Shown: positions 54,698 through 63,389 of the stretch, piece by piece
Layout of the letters: each line of letters begins with the position of its first letter
Numbering within the stretch: the first letter of the stretch is position 1
Origin: RYN-133 sp963754285
GTDB lineage: Bacteria > Actinomycetota > Actinomycetes > Mycobacteriales > Jatrophihabitantaceae
Direction: 5' to 3'
Assembly (NCBI GenBank): GCA_963754285.1
Contig: CAVWFN010000020.1
Coordinates: 248,001-312,000, forward strand
Length of the DNA: 64,000 nt
Made by a program: the position numbers and the translations under genes
Notes under the pieces: generated by a model
What the model saw: only the letters and a program-made list of their open reading frames with translations
What the model was told of the DNA's origin: nothing
The model's database searches: none

Positions 54698-55905
54698 TGC
54701 GCGGACGTCTTCCTCGATGGGTTGAACAGGGGCAGCTTCGCGGTGCGCGCCCGCACCGTGGTGTTGCGGTGGGCGATGGCGAGTTCCATGCGCACTTCGG
54801 TGCCGACAGCAGCCCGGTCGGGACGCACGCGGGCGAGCCCGATGTGGCGCTGGAGCACCGGCGAATACATGAAGCTCGTGACGTAGCCGAGTTGACTGCC
54901 GTCCACGTCGTAGAGCACGGATTCGTACGGCAAGGGGTGCTCCGATTTCTCGGGCAGCAGGCCGGCGTCGCGGTGCAGCCGGTCCCAGTCGGCCCAGTCG
55001 ACCACGATGCCGACCGTCGTCCAGCGTGACGTGCCTTCGGTGAGTTCGCGGCGGATCGCCTGCCGTCCCATGAAGGCACGGTCGTCCTGCAACAGTTGCG
55101 ACTTCGGCAGCATCCACCCGACGCCGAGTTCTTTCGGAGTCACCCGGTCGGCGTCGGTGAAGGCCGTGCGGCTGTTGTGCCACTCGACGTCGATGAGCGG
55201 CAGGCCCGCCTCGATCCGCAGCATCATCAGCGCTTCCTCGCCGAACGGTCGCATGCTGTGGGGCGCGCCGGCCTCCAGCACCGCGTCGAGCACGTCCACC
55301 GCATGCTCCGACTCGACCGTGATCTCGAACCCGAGGTCGCCGGTGTATCCCGTGCGCGACACCGTCACCGGCGCGGACGCAACTTTCGCCTGCACGTGAT
55401 CGAAGAATGCGAGCGAGCCCACCTCGGGCATCAGTGATGACAGCACGGCTCGCGATCGCGGCCCCTGCACCGCGAGGATGCCGTACTCGTCCGAGACGTC
55501 CTCGAGCTGCACGCGCATCGACCGGCCGAGGTCGGCGAACCAACCGAGATTGGGACGGGCGGCAGTGAGCAGGAAGTCGTCGTCGGAGTGCCGGAAGACG
55601 ACGCCGTCCTCCATCACGAAACCGCGGTCGTCGCACCACACGGTGTACTGCGCCTGTCCTGGGCGGCAGCGGCGGATGTCTCGCAACAGCGCGCCGGCCA
55701 ACAGGCGCTCGGCGTCAGGACCGGTGATGCGGTACTTGAACAGCGGAGAGGTGTCGAAGACACCGACGGCATTGCGGACGGCGAAGTACTCGTGCTTCGG
55801 CGCAGAGGTGTAGCGCAGGGGTGACAGGAATCCCTGCCAGTGCGTGTAGAGCTCCTGCGTGTTCAGCTCGCGCAACCGTGGGTGGAACGGCGTCGTGCGA
55901 ATCAT
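54694..55905 (-). CDS. GcvT-like aminomethyltransferase family protein
   Basis: 403 residues of the GcvT/dimethylglycine dehydrogenase C-terminal group, which bind tetrahydrofolate and accept a methylene or methyl group. Visible: FDTSPLFKYRITGPDAERLLA, GYTGDLGFEI, and the C-terminal GcvT_C region (LGYVTSFMYSPVLQRHIGLARVRP, ends YVTSFMYS and GLARVRP). ATG at 55905 follows GGTGAGGCG. It is translated before the CrtI-like partner. Together they look like an oxidative demethylase in which the FAD protein oxidises and the GcvT-like protein collects the one-carbon unit. Confidence 0.85.
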   Translation of the reverse strand: MIRTTPFHPRLRELNTQELYTHWQGFLSPLRYTSAPKHEYFAVRNAVGVFDTSPLFKYRITGPDAERLLAGALLRDIRRCRPGQAQYTVWCDDRGFVMEDGVVFRHSDDDFLLTAARPNLGWFADLGRSMRVQLEDVSDEYGILAVQGPRSRAVLSSLMPEVGSLAFFDHVQAKVASAPVTVSRTGYTGDLGFEITVESEHAVDVLDAVLEAGAPHSMRPFGEEALMMLRIEAGLPLIDVEWHNSRTAFTDADRVTPKELGVGWMLPKSQLLQDDRAFMGRQAIRRELTEGTSRWTTVGIVVDWADWDRLHRDAGLLPEKSEHPLPYESVLYDVDGSQLGYVTSFMYSPVLQRHIGLARVRPDRAAVGTEVRMELAIAHRNTTVRARTAKLPLFNPSRKTSAQ

Positions 55906-55924
55906 CGCCTCACCGTAGCCGTCG

Positions 55925-57905
55925 TCACGGCGCGGGGAAGCGGACCACGACCCGGTGACCGTCGAGGACGCCGCGCAACGTGGCCCTCGCCCCGAGCGTG
56001 CCGGGTCGCCCAGGCGCCGTGCAGCCGTCCCGTGTGGCCGGGCGCGCGGAGCTGCAGGTTGACCGAGAGCCGGTTGGCATACCGTCGCCAGGTCGCCGTC
56101 CCGCTCACCGCGAGGTCGGACGTGAGCCGCACGCCGTGCAGGTGGAAGACGGTGGTGCGGTCGCCGGTGTAGCTCCAGTGCCCGCCGCGCAGCCCGACGT
56201 CGTGGCCGGAGTAGTTGTTCCACCAGGTGTCGAGCAGATCGGCCACGGTCGCGGCCGCAGCCGGCGCGATGCGGCGCTCGGTCAGGCTTCCGCTCCCCCG
56301 TCCGGCGGTGACGTTGCGCAGGTATCGCGGGAACAGGCCCATCGCCCGCACCGGCGGCACCTTCGACGCGCAGCGGTGCTGCGGCCAGTGACCAGGCGTT
56401 TGGACGAAGCGGCGCAGGATGCCGACAGCGCAGTGGTCGGTGTCGCCGTCCGCGGTCACGTGGAAGCTGTTGGCGATCACGATCTGGCGGGCGCGCGGGA
56501 ACTGTCGGGCCACGATCGCGCCCTCGGCGGGCGTGGTGATCGAGTCGAGCTCACCGCTGAGCACGAGCGTCGGCACCGACGGATAGCCGTGCGGCGGACG
56601 CGGGGGCCCGGCCGGGTTGTCGGACGGCGCCGAACGCCAGCGCGTGCACCAGTCGAGCTCCGACCAGTCCGAGCGGGCGTACTCGCGGACGGTGAACGGC
56701 CCGTAGGTGTGCGGCCACCGCTGGGTGCGGCGAGTGAGCGCGGCGTGGTACTGCCCGAGCCGGACGCTCGGTGTGACGCTCATGTCGTAGAGCTGCGGGT
56801 AGTCGTGGCAGCTGACCGCCGCGTCGAGACCCTCGCTGTAGTCGCGCACCGGCCCGGCGTTCGTCCCGCCGCCCGTCGCCTGCGCGACCAGACGCAGCAG
56901 CGGAGCGCGGTCGCCGCGCAGCCCGGACCGCAGCGCCGCGGTGAACTCGCGGTAGAAGTACGGGCCGTAGGTCGCGTCGTAGGCGACCGCCGCGAGGTTG
57001 GGCGCGTTGACGGTCACGTGCATCCGGCGGCCGTCGGCGTCGTGCGAGACACCCCGCCAGGGATGGCGGCGCACTTCGCGGAGCACCTGGTGAATCACCG
57101 CCCCGAACTTCGACCCCGCGCGCCGACAGGCCGGTGACCGTTGGCAGACCTTCGTGAACGAGTTCCGCATCGCCGGCCCCTGCGTGGGGTACCACGCGGT
57201 CTCGCCGTAGGTCGGATACGCGCTGTCGAGCACGATGCTGCGCAGCAGATCGGGATGGCGGCCGGCGAACACCTGGGCGAAGAACGTGCCGTAGGAGTCG
57301 CCGTACAGGTCGACGCGGTGCAGCCCGAGCGCCGTGATCACGGCCGCGAGGTCGTCGGCCGACTGCGCCGTCGTGTAATCGGCACGGCGCGCCCCGAGTC
57401 TCAGCGAGCACCGCCGCGCCGCGGCGGAATAGGCGATCGTCAGGTTCTGCAGCGCCGGGCAGTCGATCGGGTCGGACATCCCGGTCCCGCGCTGGTCGAC
57501 GAGCAGCAGGTTGCGCCGCGCGAGCAGCGGCCCGTACATCGCGGCGTACGACGAGCCGCTGGACGTGGTCGCGTAGCCGGGGCCGCCCTCATGCGGGACG
57601 AGCGTCCCGAGCACACGGTCGTGCTGATCAGTGGCGGGACGGTAGGCGAAGCCGATGCGGATGGTGCCGGCTTTTGGGTTTCCCGGCTCCCAGGGCCGGT
57701 CGATGTGACCGCACTCGGCGCCTTTGACCACCGAGCAGGGATGTAGCGAGACCGACCCGACGGTGATGTCTCGTCCCGGTGCCGACGGAGCCGCGTTGTG
57801 AGGGTGAACGTCCGGACGCGGACGCTCCGGCGTCGCCATCGCTGACGCGGCGGGAACGGCGAGCGCGGCCGCCAACAGAACCGCAGCCACAAGTCGGGTG
57901 CGCAT
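55925..57905 (-). pseudogene. Secreted alpha/beta-hydrolase (SlpD/tripeptidyl aminopeptidase type), late one-base frameshift
   Basis: About 659 residues if corrected. Signal peptide (about 1-25), hydrolase domain with HEGGPGYATT, nucleophile elbow LYGDSYGTFFAQ and a TAP-like C-terminal region ending in an additional beta domain (GGHWSYTG, VSGTATWRRYANRL). Near the end the frame shifts at about 56000 (ACCCGGCACGCTC): the current frame gives basic unrelated sequence to 55902, while the corrected frame gives TLGARATLRGVLDGHRVVVRF and stops at 55925, which looks like the true C-terminus. One base too many. The catalytic domain is untouched, so an active enzyme is possible either way. ATG at 57905 is preferred to GTG at 57911. 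Confidence 0.82.
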
Positions 57906-57911
57906 GGGCAC

Positions 57912-58353
57912 AGCATGGCGCTTCGCCCGCCGGACGGGAACACGCCGCGGCGACCATCCGCCTCGATCAAGTGCTGTGAGGTCAAACGTTCGTCGGCGCA
58001 GACGCCCAATCCGAGCGCTAGCTACTGCTTTGATCGAAGTATCGATCCGGCTAGGAATCGACCGATTTCATACTTTGATCGTGGAATTCGTAGCCGAAGA
58101 ACGACGGCTCCCGACGGCCTCGGTCGACGTCGGCGGCATGCGTGGATGTCGACTTGCCGCTCCGCTGCGCATGTCTCGAAGCAATGCACCCGTGCGGTTG
58201 GCCTTGGGCTCCAGCGCGCGCATTCCACGCTGCGGGATCTATTGTGGTGCCCGCCTGACGGTTGCGGGTGACTCAACCACCATGCGTGCGACGCTGACCA
58301 CGTGCGCTCGGGACCGATCCGCCAGAGGTGCGGCTATACCAATACGAGATCAC
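57912..58353. other. Gene-free region of lower GC before the IS3 element
   Basis: 442 bases in which I see no supportable gene or RNA. The composition drops (58021-58080 is near 47 percent G+C by eye). Direct repeats CTTTGATCG occur at 58028-58036 and 58073-58081. The divergent promoter of the secreted peptidase could lie at its left end. Confidence 0.5.
58028..58081. repeat. Two direct copies of CTTTGATCG
   Basis: Copies at 58028-58036 and 58073-58081, 45 bases apart, in an AT-richer stretch at the boundary of the foreign-looking region. Could be regulatory or chance. Confidence 0.3.
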
Positions 58354-58373
58354 TGCTGCACCGAACTGTGACA
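58354..58373 (+). repeat. IS3 left terminal inverted repeat
   Basis: TGCTGCACCGAACTGTGACA; 18 of 20 positions match the complement of the right end. Confidence 0.85.
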
Positions 58374-58378
58374 GTCGG

Positions 58379-59282
58379 TTAGGCCGCCTGGTCGGCGGTC
58401 TGGCTCATGATCAGTTCGTACTCGATTGGGGTCAAGCGGCCGAGCGCTGCTTGTCGGCGTCGGCGGTGGTAGGTGCGTTCGATCCAGGTGACGATCGCGA
58501 TCCGGAGCTGGTCGCGGGTGTCCCAGGTTTGGCGGTTGAGGACGTTCTTCTGCAGCAGGCTGAAGAAGCTCTCCATGGCGGCGTTGTCGCCGGCGGAGCC
58601 GACCTGGCCCATCGATCCGAGCATGCGGTGACGGGTCAGCGCCTGCTGAAGCTTCCGTGATCGAAATTGCGATCCTCGGTCGGTGTGAAGCACGCAGCCG
58701 ACGGTGTTCTGGCCCGCGGACGCGCGTCGGGCGACGGCGGTGTCGAGGGCGGCGACGGCGATCTGGGAGGTCATCCGGTCGCTGATCGAGTAGCCGACGA
58801 TCCGGCGTGACCACACGTCCTTGATCGCGCAGAGATACAGCTTGCCTTCCCTCGTGGGGTGTTCGGTCAGGTCGGACAGCCAGACGCTGTTCGGCGCGGG
58901 GGCGGTGAACTCGCGGCGCACGAGATCGTCGTGGGCCGGCGCGCCGACGCGGGCCTTGGCAGTAACGCTTCTTCTTGCCGAAGCGCGACCACCAGCCGTT
59001 GTCGGCGCAGATCCGCCACGCGGTCCGCTCGGCCATGGCCTGGCCGGCGTCGCGGGCCTCGTCGAGCAGGAACCGGTAGCCGAACTCCGGGTCGTCGCGG
59101 TGGGCGTCGAAGATCGCGTTCGCCCGATGCGCCTGGGCCCACTCGGCGTCGGTGACCGGGTCGGCGAGCCAGGCGTAGTAGTGCTGGCGGTGGAGCTTGA
59201 GGACCCGGCACGTCACCGCCACCGGCACCCTGATGCGGGCACCGGCGGCGGCGAGCTCACTCACGAGCGGGTAGAGCCTTTT
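58379..59282 (-). pseudogene. IS3-family transposase OrfB (integrase core), frameshifted
   Basis: DDE-type integrase part of the IS3 transposase. It enters from OrfA by programmed minus-one frameshifting at AAAAGG (59277-59282), giving KRLYPLVSELAAAG. The catalytic residues are all in the 3' portion: D in VWLSDLTEH, D in LHTDRGSQF and E in AMESFFSLL. A one-base insertion at 58953-58960 (TGCCAAGGCCCGC) separates the helix-turn-helix part (QHYYAWL, FGYRFLLDEA) from this core; the length is 3n+1. Full OrfB would be about 300 residues. Confidence 0.85.
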
Positions 59283-59570
59283 CCCGGCAGCTGCGCCTGC
59301 GACAGATACGCAGCCGCTCGGCGCAGCACCTCGTTCTCCTGCTCCAACAACCGGTTGCGGCGCTTGAGCTCGCGCAGCTCGGCCAGCTGATCCGAGGTCG
59401 GGCCGGGCTTCACGCCGTCCTCGACATCAGCAGCACGCAGCCACTTCGACAACGTCATCGGGTGGACCCCGAAATCGGTCGCGATCTGCTCGAGCGTGAC
59501 GCCCGGCCCGCGATCACGAGCGACCCTGCACGACGTCCTCGCGGAACTCCTTGGGGAACGGCTTCGGCAC
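59261..59570 (-). pseudogene. IS3-family transposase OrfA (helix-turn-helix), frameshifted
   Basis: About 102 residues if corrected, GTG start at 59570 giving VPKPFPKEFREDVV. A one-base insertion at 59524-59529 (TGCAGGGTCG) shifts the frame; after it come ARDRGPGVTLEQIATDFGVHP, the helix-turn-helix and a leucine-zipper-like LRELKRRNRLLEQENEVLRR (residues about 65-85). OrfA binds the ends of the element. The stop lies just after the slippery AAAAGG used to make OrfAB. Confidence 0.85.
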
Positions 59571-59613
59571 AGCAACATCCTTCCAGCCCGGCCCTCGGCC
59601 AAGCCATCTCAGA

Positions 59614-59633
59614 TGTCACAGATCCGTGCAGCA
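59614..59633 (-). repeat. IS3 right terminal inverted repeat
   Basis: Complement reads TGCTGCACGGATCTGTGACA, matching the left end at 18 of 20 positions. Confidence 0.85.
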
Positions 59634-59688
59634 GACCCGTATGCCGCGCGTGCGCCGGCCACCGCGAAAGCGAGTGAATGATGACTTG

Positions 59689-60888
59689 CTATTTGGGTAA
59701 CGCACCGGTCGTGTTGAATTCTCGAGGGACCGCTGATCCGCTGTCTGGCAGGAACGGAGCTAGTCCTCGGCTGACCTTGCGGCTTCCCGTGGTGAAGACG
59801 CCGCCGCACTCCTCTCTGAGCGCACACGGTTCGCAGACGGGTTCGTAGTCATTCTTCCAGTCGCTGATTGATTGCACGGCGAAGGGCCACAGCTCGGGGG
59901 CGAGCACGCAGAGCTGGTGGTTGTAGACCATCGTGTGCACCTTCGCGGCGTGCAGGATGTGTACTGCTTCGGCGAGCTCACCCTGGTAATCCAGAGGATC
60001 GATCCAGACCTCGTTCGCGTTCGGTCGGGCGAGTCCGGTCATCTCTAAGCCCATCCAGACGACCTGGTCGACGAACGGTAGGTTCCGCGCGATGAAGTCC
60101 GCCAGACCAGGCAGCACAGGGACGGTGTGCTTCTGCACTACAACCCTGATCTCGACGCACTGCTGCAATGCGGCGAGATTGAGGATGCCACGCGTCGTTT
60201 CGTTGAATGCGCCTTCCGCTTGGACAACGAAGTCATGTAGTGACGGCTCAGGCGCGTAAAGCGGGATCCCGACCATCATGTCCTCGTGCTGGATCTCTGC
60301 GTAGCGGACGGCGAAGTCCCACTCTGCGAACCGACGCCCGTTAGAGAGCATATGGAGCTGGAGATGCGGAGCGACGACTCGGCAATGGCGCAGCAGCGCG
60401 AGTAACGGCTCGGCGTGCAATGTTGGTTCACCGCCTGTGAGCCCGAGCGAGCGGGCACCCGGTGGAAGGGCGCTGATGATGCGCTCCGCTCGCTCATACA
60501 ACCAGGCGTCCTCGCGCTGTTTGGGCGGCTGGGAGCACATCAAGCAGTAGTTGTCGCACTGCTCGGTCAGCAGCAGTGCGTTGTGCGTTGCCGACGCTTT
60601 CCACATGACGCTGATGTTCTGTCCGGTCGGGTCAACCGAGATGACGTCGTCGGGTTCGATATGGTTGATGCGATCGGTCAGTCGTAGCGTCGGTGCGTCC
60701 AGGTCCGGGCCGTCGGGTCCGACCAAGTAGAAACCGAATCCGGTGGGGAGATGACCTGACCAGTCGTCGGGGAGGCGGCAGGCCAGACCCGGCCGATCCG
60801 GGTCGGTATCGACTGAGCAGACACGCCAAATGTCGCGTCGGACCGCGGTCCAATTCTCGGCCGTGGGACGACCTGCCAGGGTTATCAC
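59689..60888 (-). CDS. hxsC: His-Xaa-Ser system radical SAM maturase HxsC
   Basis: 399 residues. The radical SAM cluster motif is C111xxxC115xxC118 in LLLTEQCDNYCLMCSQPPK; LLLTE before and SQPPK after the cysteines are the HxsC family signature. LGLTGGEPTL is the SAM-binding GGE motif. A C-terminal CEPCALREEC suggests an auxiliary iron-sulfur site. HxsC and HxsB are the paired maturases thought to modify the HxS repeats of HxsA. GTG at 60888 overlaps the hxsB stop (GTGA). It is the last gene of the operon, and an IS3 element begins 55 bases beyond. Confidence 0.92.
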   Translation of the reverse strand: MITLAGRPTAENWTAVRRDIWRVCSVDTDPDRPGLACRLPDDWSGHLPTGFGFYLVGPDGPDLDAPTLRLTDRINHIEPDDVISVDPTGQNISVMWKASATHNALLLTEQCDNYCLMCSQPPKQREDAWLYERAERIISALPPGARSLGLTGGEPTLHAEPLLALLRHCRVVAPHLQLHMLSNGRRFAEWDFAVRYAEIQHEDMMVGIPLYAPEPSLHDFVVQAEGAFNETTRGILNLAALQQCVEIRVVVQKHTVPVLPGLADFIARNLPFVDQVVWMGLEMTGLARPNANEVWIDPLDYQGELAEAVHILHAAKVHTMVYNHQLCVLAPELWPFAVQSISDWKNDYEPVCEPCALREECGGVFTTGSRKVSRGLAPFLPDSGSAVPREFNTTGALPK

Positions 60889-62357
60889 GCTCCGGCCCAG
60901 TGGCGGAACAAGCGGCGCACGTACTCATCGTCGCGAGACCTCCGCAGGATCGAGGTGAAGACGCCCGTGTTGCGCGCGCAAAAGTCGCTGAATGCCTTGT
61001 GGCCCACGTAGTCACCCGTAGTCGCATGGTGATACGTCGGATCGGCCCCGCAGTATGGCTCGAAGGCGCATGTCGCGCATTGCGGAGCGCTGAGCGCTAA
61101 TGACTGCTGGAGCGGCTCGATTAGCTTGTCCGAGAGCATGAGATCGGCGTAGTCATGCGTGTGCACATTTCCGAGTCTGAACGTGTAGTCCTTCATCTCT
61201 GCCAGCATCCGGCCCTCGTCTGAGGCGTAGACGTCGCCGTCGTAGTTGTAGGCCAGTGCGCCGATGCCGATGCCGGCGGGAGAGGTGAGGTCGACATAGC
61301 CGGGATCGTCGTTGGTCCAAATCTTCTTGGCGATGATCGCAGTGAAGATCTCGGCGATGTTGATCCCTCGGCGAGTCAGCTCGATGACGTAGTCGAGCCC
61401 CTCATCGTAGAAGTCCAGCCACCGGCCAACCCCGTACCCGGAGCCACCTCGGCTGCGCAGGGCAAAGCCGTACGGAGAGATTGGGCGAAGGAAGACGCTA
61501 TTGAGGCCCAGTTCGACATAGGTGTCGATGATGTCGCGGACGCGGCCGAGGCTCGCTTCTGTCGTGGTCATCAACGCGCTGATCCGGTCCGGGCCCAGGC
61601 GCTCTTGGACGGCTCGGATTCCGGACACGGCCTGCTGCCAGCTGTCCTGCCCAGGTCGTCGCCTATTGGCGTTGTGCAGGTCCTCCGGGCCGTCGAGAGA
61701 GGTCGAGATGCTCACACCCTCGGCTTCACAGAAGTCGAGCACCTCGTCGGTGAGTAGCGCCAGGTTGGTGGCGATCACGAAGGCAAGGTCTTTGCCGTAA
61801 TCGGCGTTCATGCGCTTGGCTTCCGTGACCACCCAGCCCAGCAAGCCGAAGTTGAGAAGTGGCTCCCCCCCTTGAAACTCAATCTTCAAGTGGGGGGATG
61901 GCGAGCGGAACGCCAGCTCCAGAGAGCGACGCGCGGTCTGAGGCGTCATGTCGAAGTCGGCCTTTGACGTCGACTGACGAGACACTTGGCAGTATTTACA
62001 GGTGTGCTCACACCGCAGTGTCAGCACGAACATGTGGAGCGCAGTCGAGTCGGGCAACCGGCGTGTGCGTGTGCGTAGCTTCATCGCAAGCAACTCGAGA
62101 GGAAGTCTGTCCTCGGCGATATAGATGAGGTGCTTGGCACGCAGCTCCGCCAGAAGCTCCTGGTCTTCGCATGACCCATCTATAACGGACAGCAGAGCCG
62201 CCTCCTCGACGAACGTGTGCTCGCCGACCATGTTGGTTAGCACCAGCGCCTCGGCGAGGCGGTGGAAGCGCATCGGCAAGAGCGACCACGATCCGGGAGC
62301 CATCTCGCTACGCGGCAAGCCGATATGCCGTCCCAGTTGGACCGATTGAACGGTCAC
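60885..62357 (-). CDS. hxsB: His-Xaa-Ser system radical SAM maturase HxsB
   Basis: About 490 residues. The N-terminal SWSLLPMRFHRLAEALVLTN matches the HxsB opening; the radical SAM cluster is CxxxCxxC in LTLRCEHTCKYCQVSR (cysteines about 116, 120, 123); IEFQGGEPLLNF is the GGE block; the C-terminal SPASM-like domain shows CATCAFEPYCGADPTYHH and a later FC. Family members generate a 5'-deoxyadenosyl radical; here the substrate would be HxsA. Start: GTG at 62357 immediately follows the hxsD stop, while a TTG at 62366 overlaps it; neither has a strong Shine-Dalgarno, so coupling probably supplies ribosomes. Confidence 0.92.
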   Translation of the reverse strand: MTVQSVQLGRHIGLPRSEMAPGSWSLLPMRFHRLAEALVLTNMVGEHTFVEEAALLSVIDGSCEDQELLAELRAKHLIYIAEDRLPLELLAMKLRTRTRRLPDSTALHMFVLTLRCEHTCKYCQVSRQSTSKADFDMTPQTARRSLELAFRSPSPHLKIEFQGGEPLLNFGLLGWVVTEAKRMNADYGKDLAFVIATNLALLTDEVLDFCEAEGVSISTSLDGPEDLHNANRRRPGQDSWQQAVSGIRAVQERLGPDRISALMTTTEASLGRVRDIIDTYVELGLNSVFLRPISPYGFALRSRGGSGYGVGRWLDFYDEGLDYVIELTRRGINIAEIFTAIIAKKIWTNDDPGYVDLTSPAGIGIGALAYNYDGDVYASDEGRMLAEMKDYTFRLGNVHTHDYADLMLSDKLIEPLQQSLALSAPQCATCAFEPYCGADPTYHHATTGDYVGHKAFSDFCARNTGVFTSILRRSRDDEYVRRLFRHWAGA

Positions 62358-62358
62358 A

Positions 62359-62670
62359 CTATTCAACCAACCCGGTCTGAGAAAAAGCGACCGCGAAGAT
62401 CAGGTTGCGTACCTGTTCAGTCTCTCGGCCTATGCGGACACGCAAGGTTTGATCGAAAACCTCCCGCCGAAGCCGAGTTTCAGCGGCTGATTCCTGGCCA
62501 GGCTCGATGTCGGACAGCGCGCACACAAAGTCGCCACCTTCCATCCGAATGTCGACAGTCATGAGCTTCGCGAGCGCGTAAGCCGCGCGCTGTAAGGCGT
62601 CGAGCTCGGTGGTCCGGTGGTCGAATCGCACCGAATCTGAAGTGGAGTTCTGGGCGGGGCTCTGCGTCAT
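62359..62670 (-). CDS. hxsD: His-Xaa-Ser system protein HxsD
   Basis: 103 residues. The family pattern is clear: LDALQRAAYALAKLMTVDI near the start, then RLRREVFDQTLRVRIGRET and VRNLIFAVAFSQTGL at the end. HxsD is a small conserved protein of the system with no known catalytic motif; it may present the precursor to the maturases like a RiPP recognition element, which is inference. ATG at 62670 overlaps the hxsA stop (ATGA). Confidence 0.9.
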   Translation of the reverse strand: MTQSPAQNSTSDSVRFDHRTTELDALQRAAYALAKLMTVDIRMEGGDFVCALSDIEPGQESAAETRLRREVFDQTLRVRIGRETEQVRNLIFAVAFSQTGLVE

Positions 62671-63308
62671 CTCGTTCTCCCAGACTGCCTTCGGCGGCGA
62701 TAGATAACTACTCCCCCGATGCCCGCAGCGACAACGACCAGGCCTAATGCCTCTTCGCCTCCACTCGGGTTGTCACTGGTCGTGTCTGACTGGTTCGAGG
62801 GGTGAGGGAGAGACACATCGGTTGGCGAAGGTCTCGCCCTTGGTGCGTTGGTCGAATGGGGCTTGCCTACACCGGCTACACGACCCAGGAATCCTGTGTC
62901 CGGCTGCCTCGCGCTGCTGGTGGGCGGAGGTGGCGGGGAGTGGGTTGGCGGTGGGGCGTGGGTCGGTGGCGGGGCGTGCGTCGGTGGCGGGGCGGGTGGC
63001 GTGGTGGGCGAACCGGTCGAGGAGAAATGCGAGGCGTGGGAAGTGTGGGAGAGATGCGAGCCGTGCGACGTGTGCGTTCCTGAATAGTGCGACGAGTGGG
63101 AGGCGTGCGATGAGTGCGAGGAGTGTGAGACGTGACTCGCGTGCACGAACTCACCCACGCTCTGCGCGAGCGCCAGCATCGGGTACGAGACGACCTGCTG
63201 AGTTCGCTGCTTGGTTACGCGTGGCGCGGAGCTAGCTACGGCTCCGGGCGCCGAAGCTACTGCCACGGCAGCTAGGGCCGCACCCAAAGACAGGATCGGC
63301 GACGCCAC
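62667..63308 (-). CDS. hxsA: His-Xaa-Ser repeat protein HxsA (precursor), membrane-anchored
   Basis: 213 residues, GTG at 63308. Order: signal peptide (about 1-28), a short spacer with VSYPMLALAQSVGEF, then 13 H-x-S triplets at residues 56-96 (seven, a Gly-Thr break, then six), a Pro/Thr/His stalk with THAPPP repeats (about 101-130), an acidic/Ser linker, a hydrophobic helix (about 187-203) and a RRRRQ tail. It is the expected substrate of HxsB and HxsC. The topology implies that the HxS tract is displayed outside the membrane after modification. QPDTG at 135-139 is not in a sortase position. Coupled to hxsD by ATGA. Confidence 0.9.
   Translation of the reverse strand: MASPILSLGAALAAVAVASAPGAVASSAPRVTKQRTQQVVSYPMLALAQSVGEFVHASHVSHSSHSSHASHSSHYSGTHTSHGSHLSHTSHASHFSSTGSPTTPPAPPPTHAPPPTHAPPPTHSPPPPPTSSARQPDTGFLGRVAGVGKPHSTNAPRARPSPTDVSLPHPSNQSDTTSDNPSGGEEALGLVVVAAGIGGVVIYRRRRQSGRTR
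63021..63143 (-). repeat. HxS triplet-encoding tract of hxsA
   Basis: Codes for 13 His-any-Ser triplets; the middle residues vary (Ala, Val, Ser, Tyr, Thr, Gly, Leu, Phe), so selection is on His and Ser. The DNA is a degenerate 9-base repeat rather than a perfect one. Confidence 0.9.
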
Positions 63309-63389
63309 GCCCGGAGCGTAGCAATATCGTCGGAGATTAGATCCCTATTCGATCGAACGATTCCGTGCTAACGAGGAGACTCGACCGGC

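Larger units (their letters stand above)
58354..59633 (-). mobile_element. IS3-family insertion sequence, 1280 bp
   Basis: Two overlapping transposase frames lie between 20-base terminal inverted repeats with 18 of 20 bases matching (58354-58373 and 59614-59633), ending TG...CA as in IS3-family elements. No clear target duplication flanks it (CAC at left, GAC at right). Both transposase frames carry a one-base insertion, so as read the element is inactive. It sits 55 bases past the hxsC stop. Confidence 0.85.

Noticed and set aside
57912..58353. Short open frames in the gap before the IS element
   Set aside because: They show no recognisable protein features, Shine-Dalgarno or conserved context.
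58350..59640. Target-site duplication for the IS3 element
   Set aside because: The three flanking bases are CAC and GAC; they do not match, so none is claimed.
62889..62906. QPDTG in HxsA as a sortase signal
   Set aside because: The first residue is Gln rather than Leu and the motif is about 50 residues before the hydrophobic anchor, not next to it.
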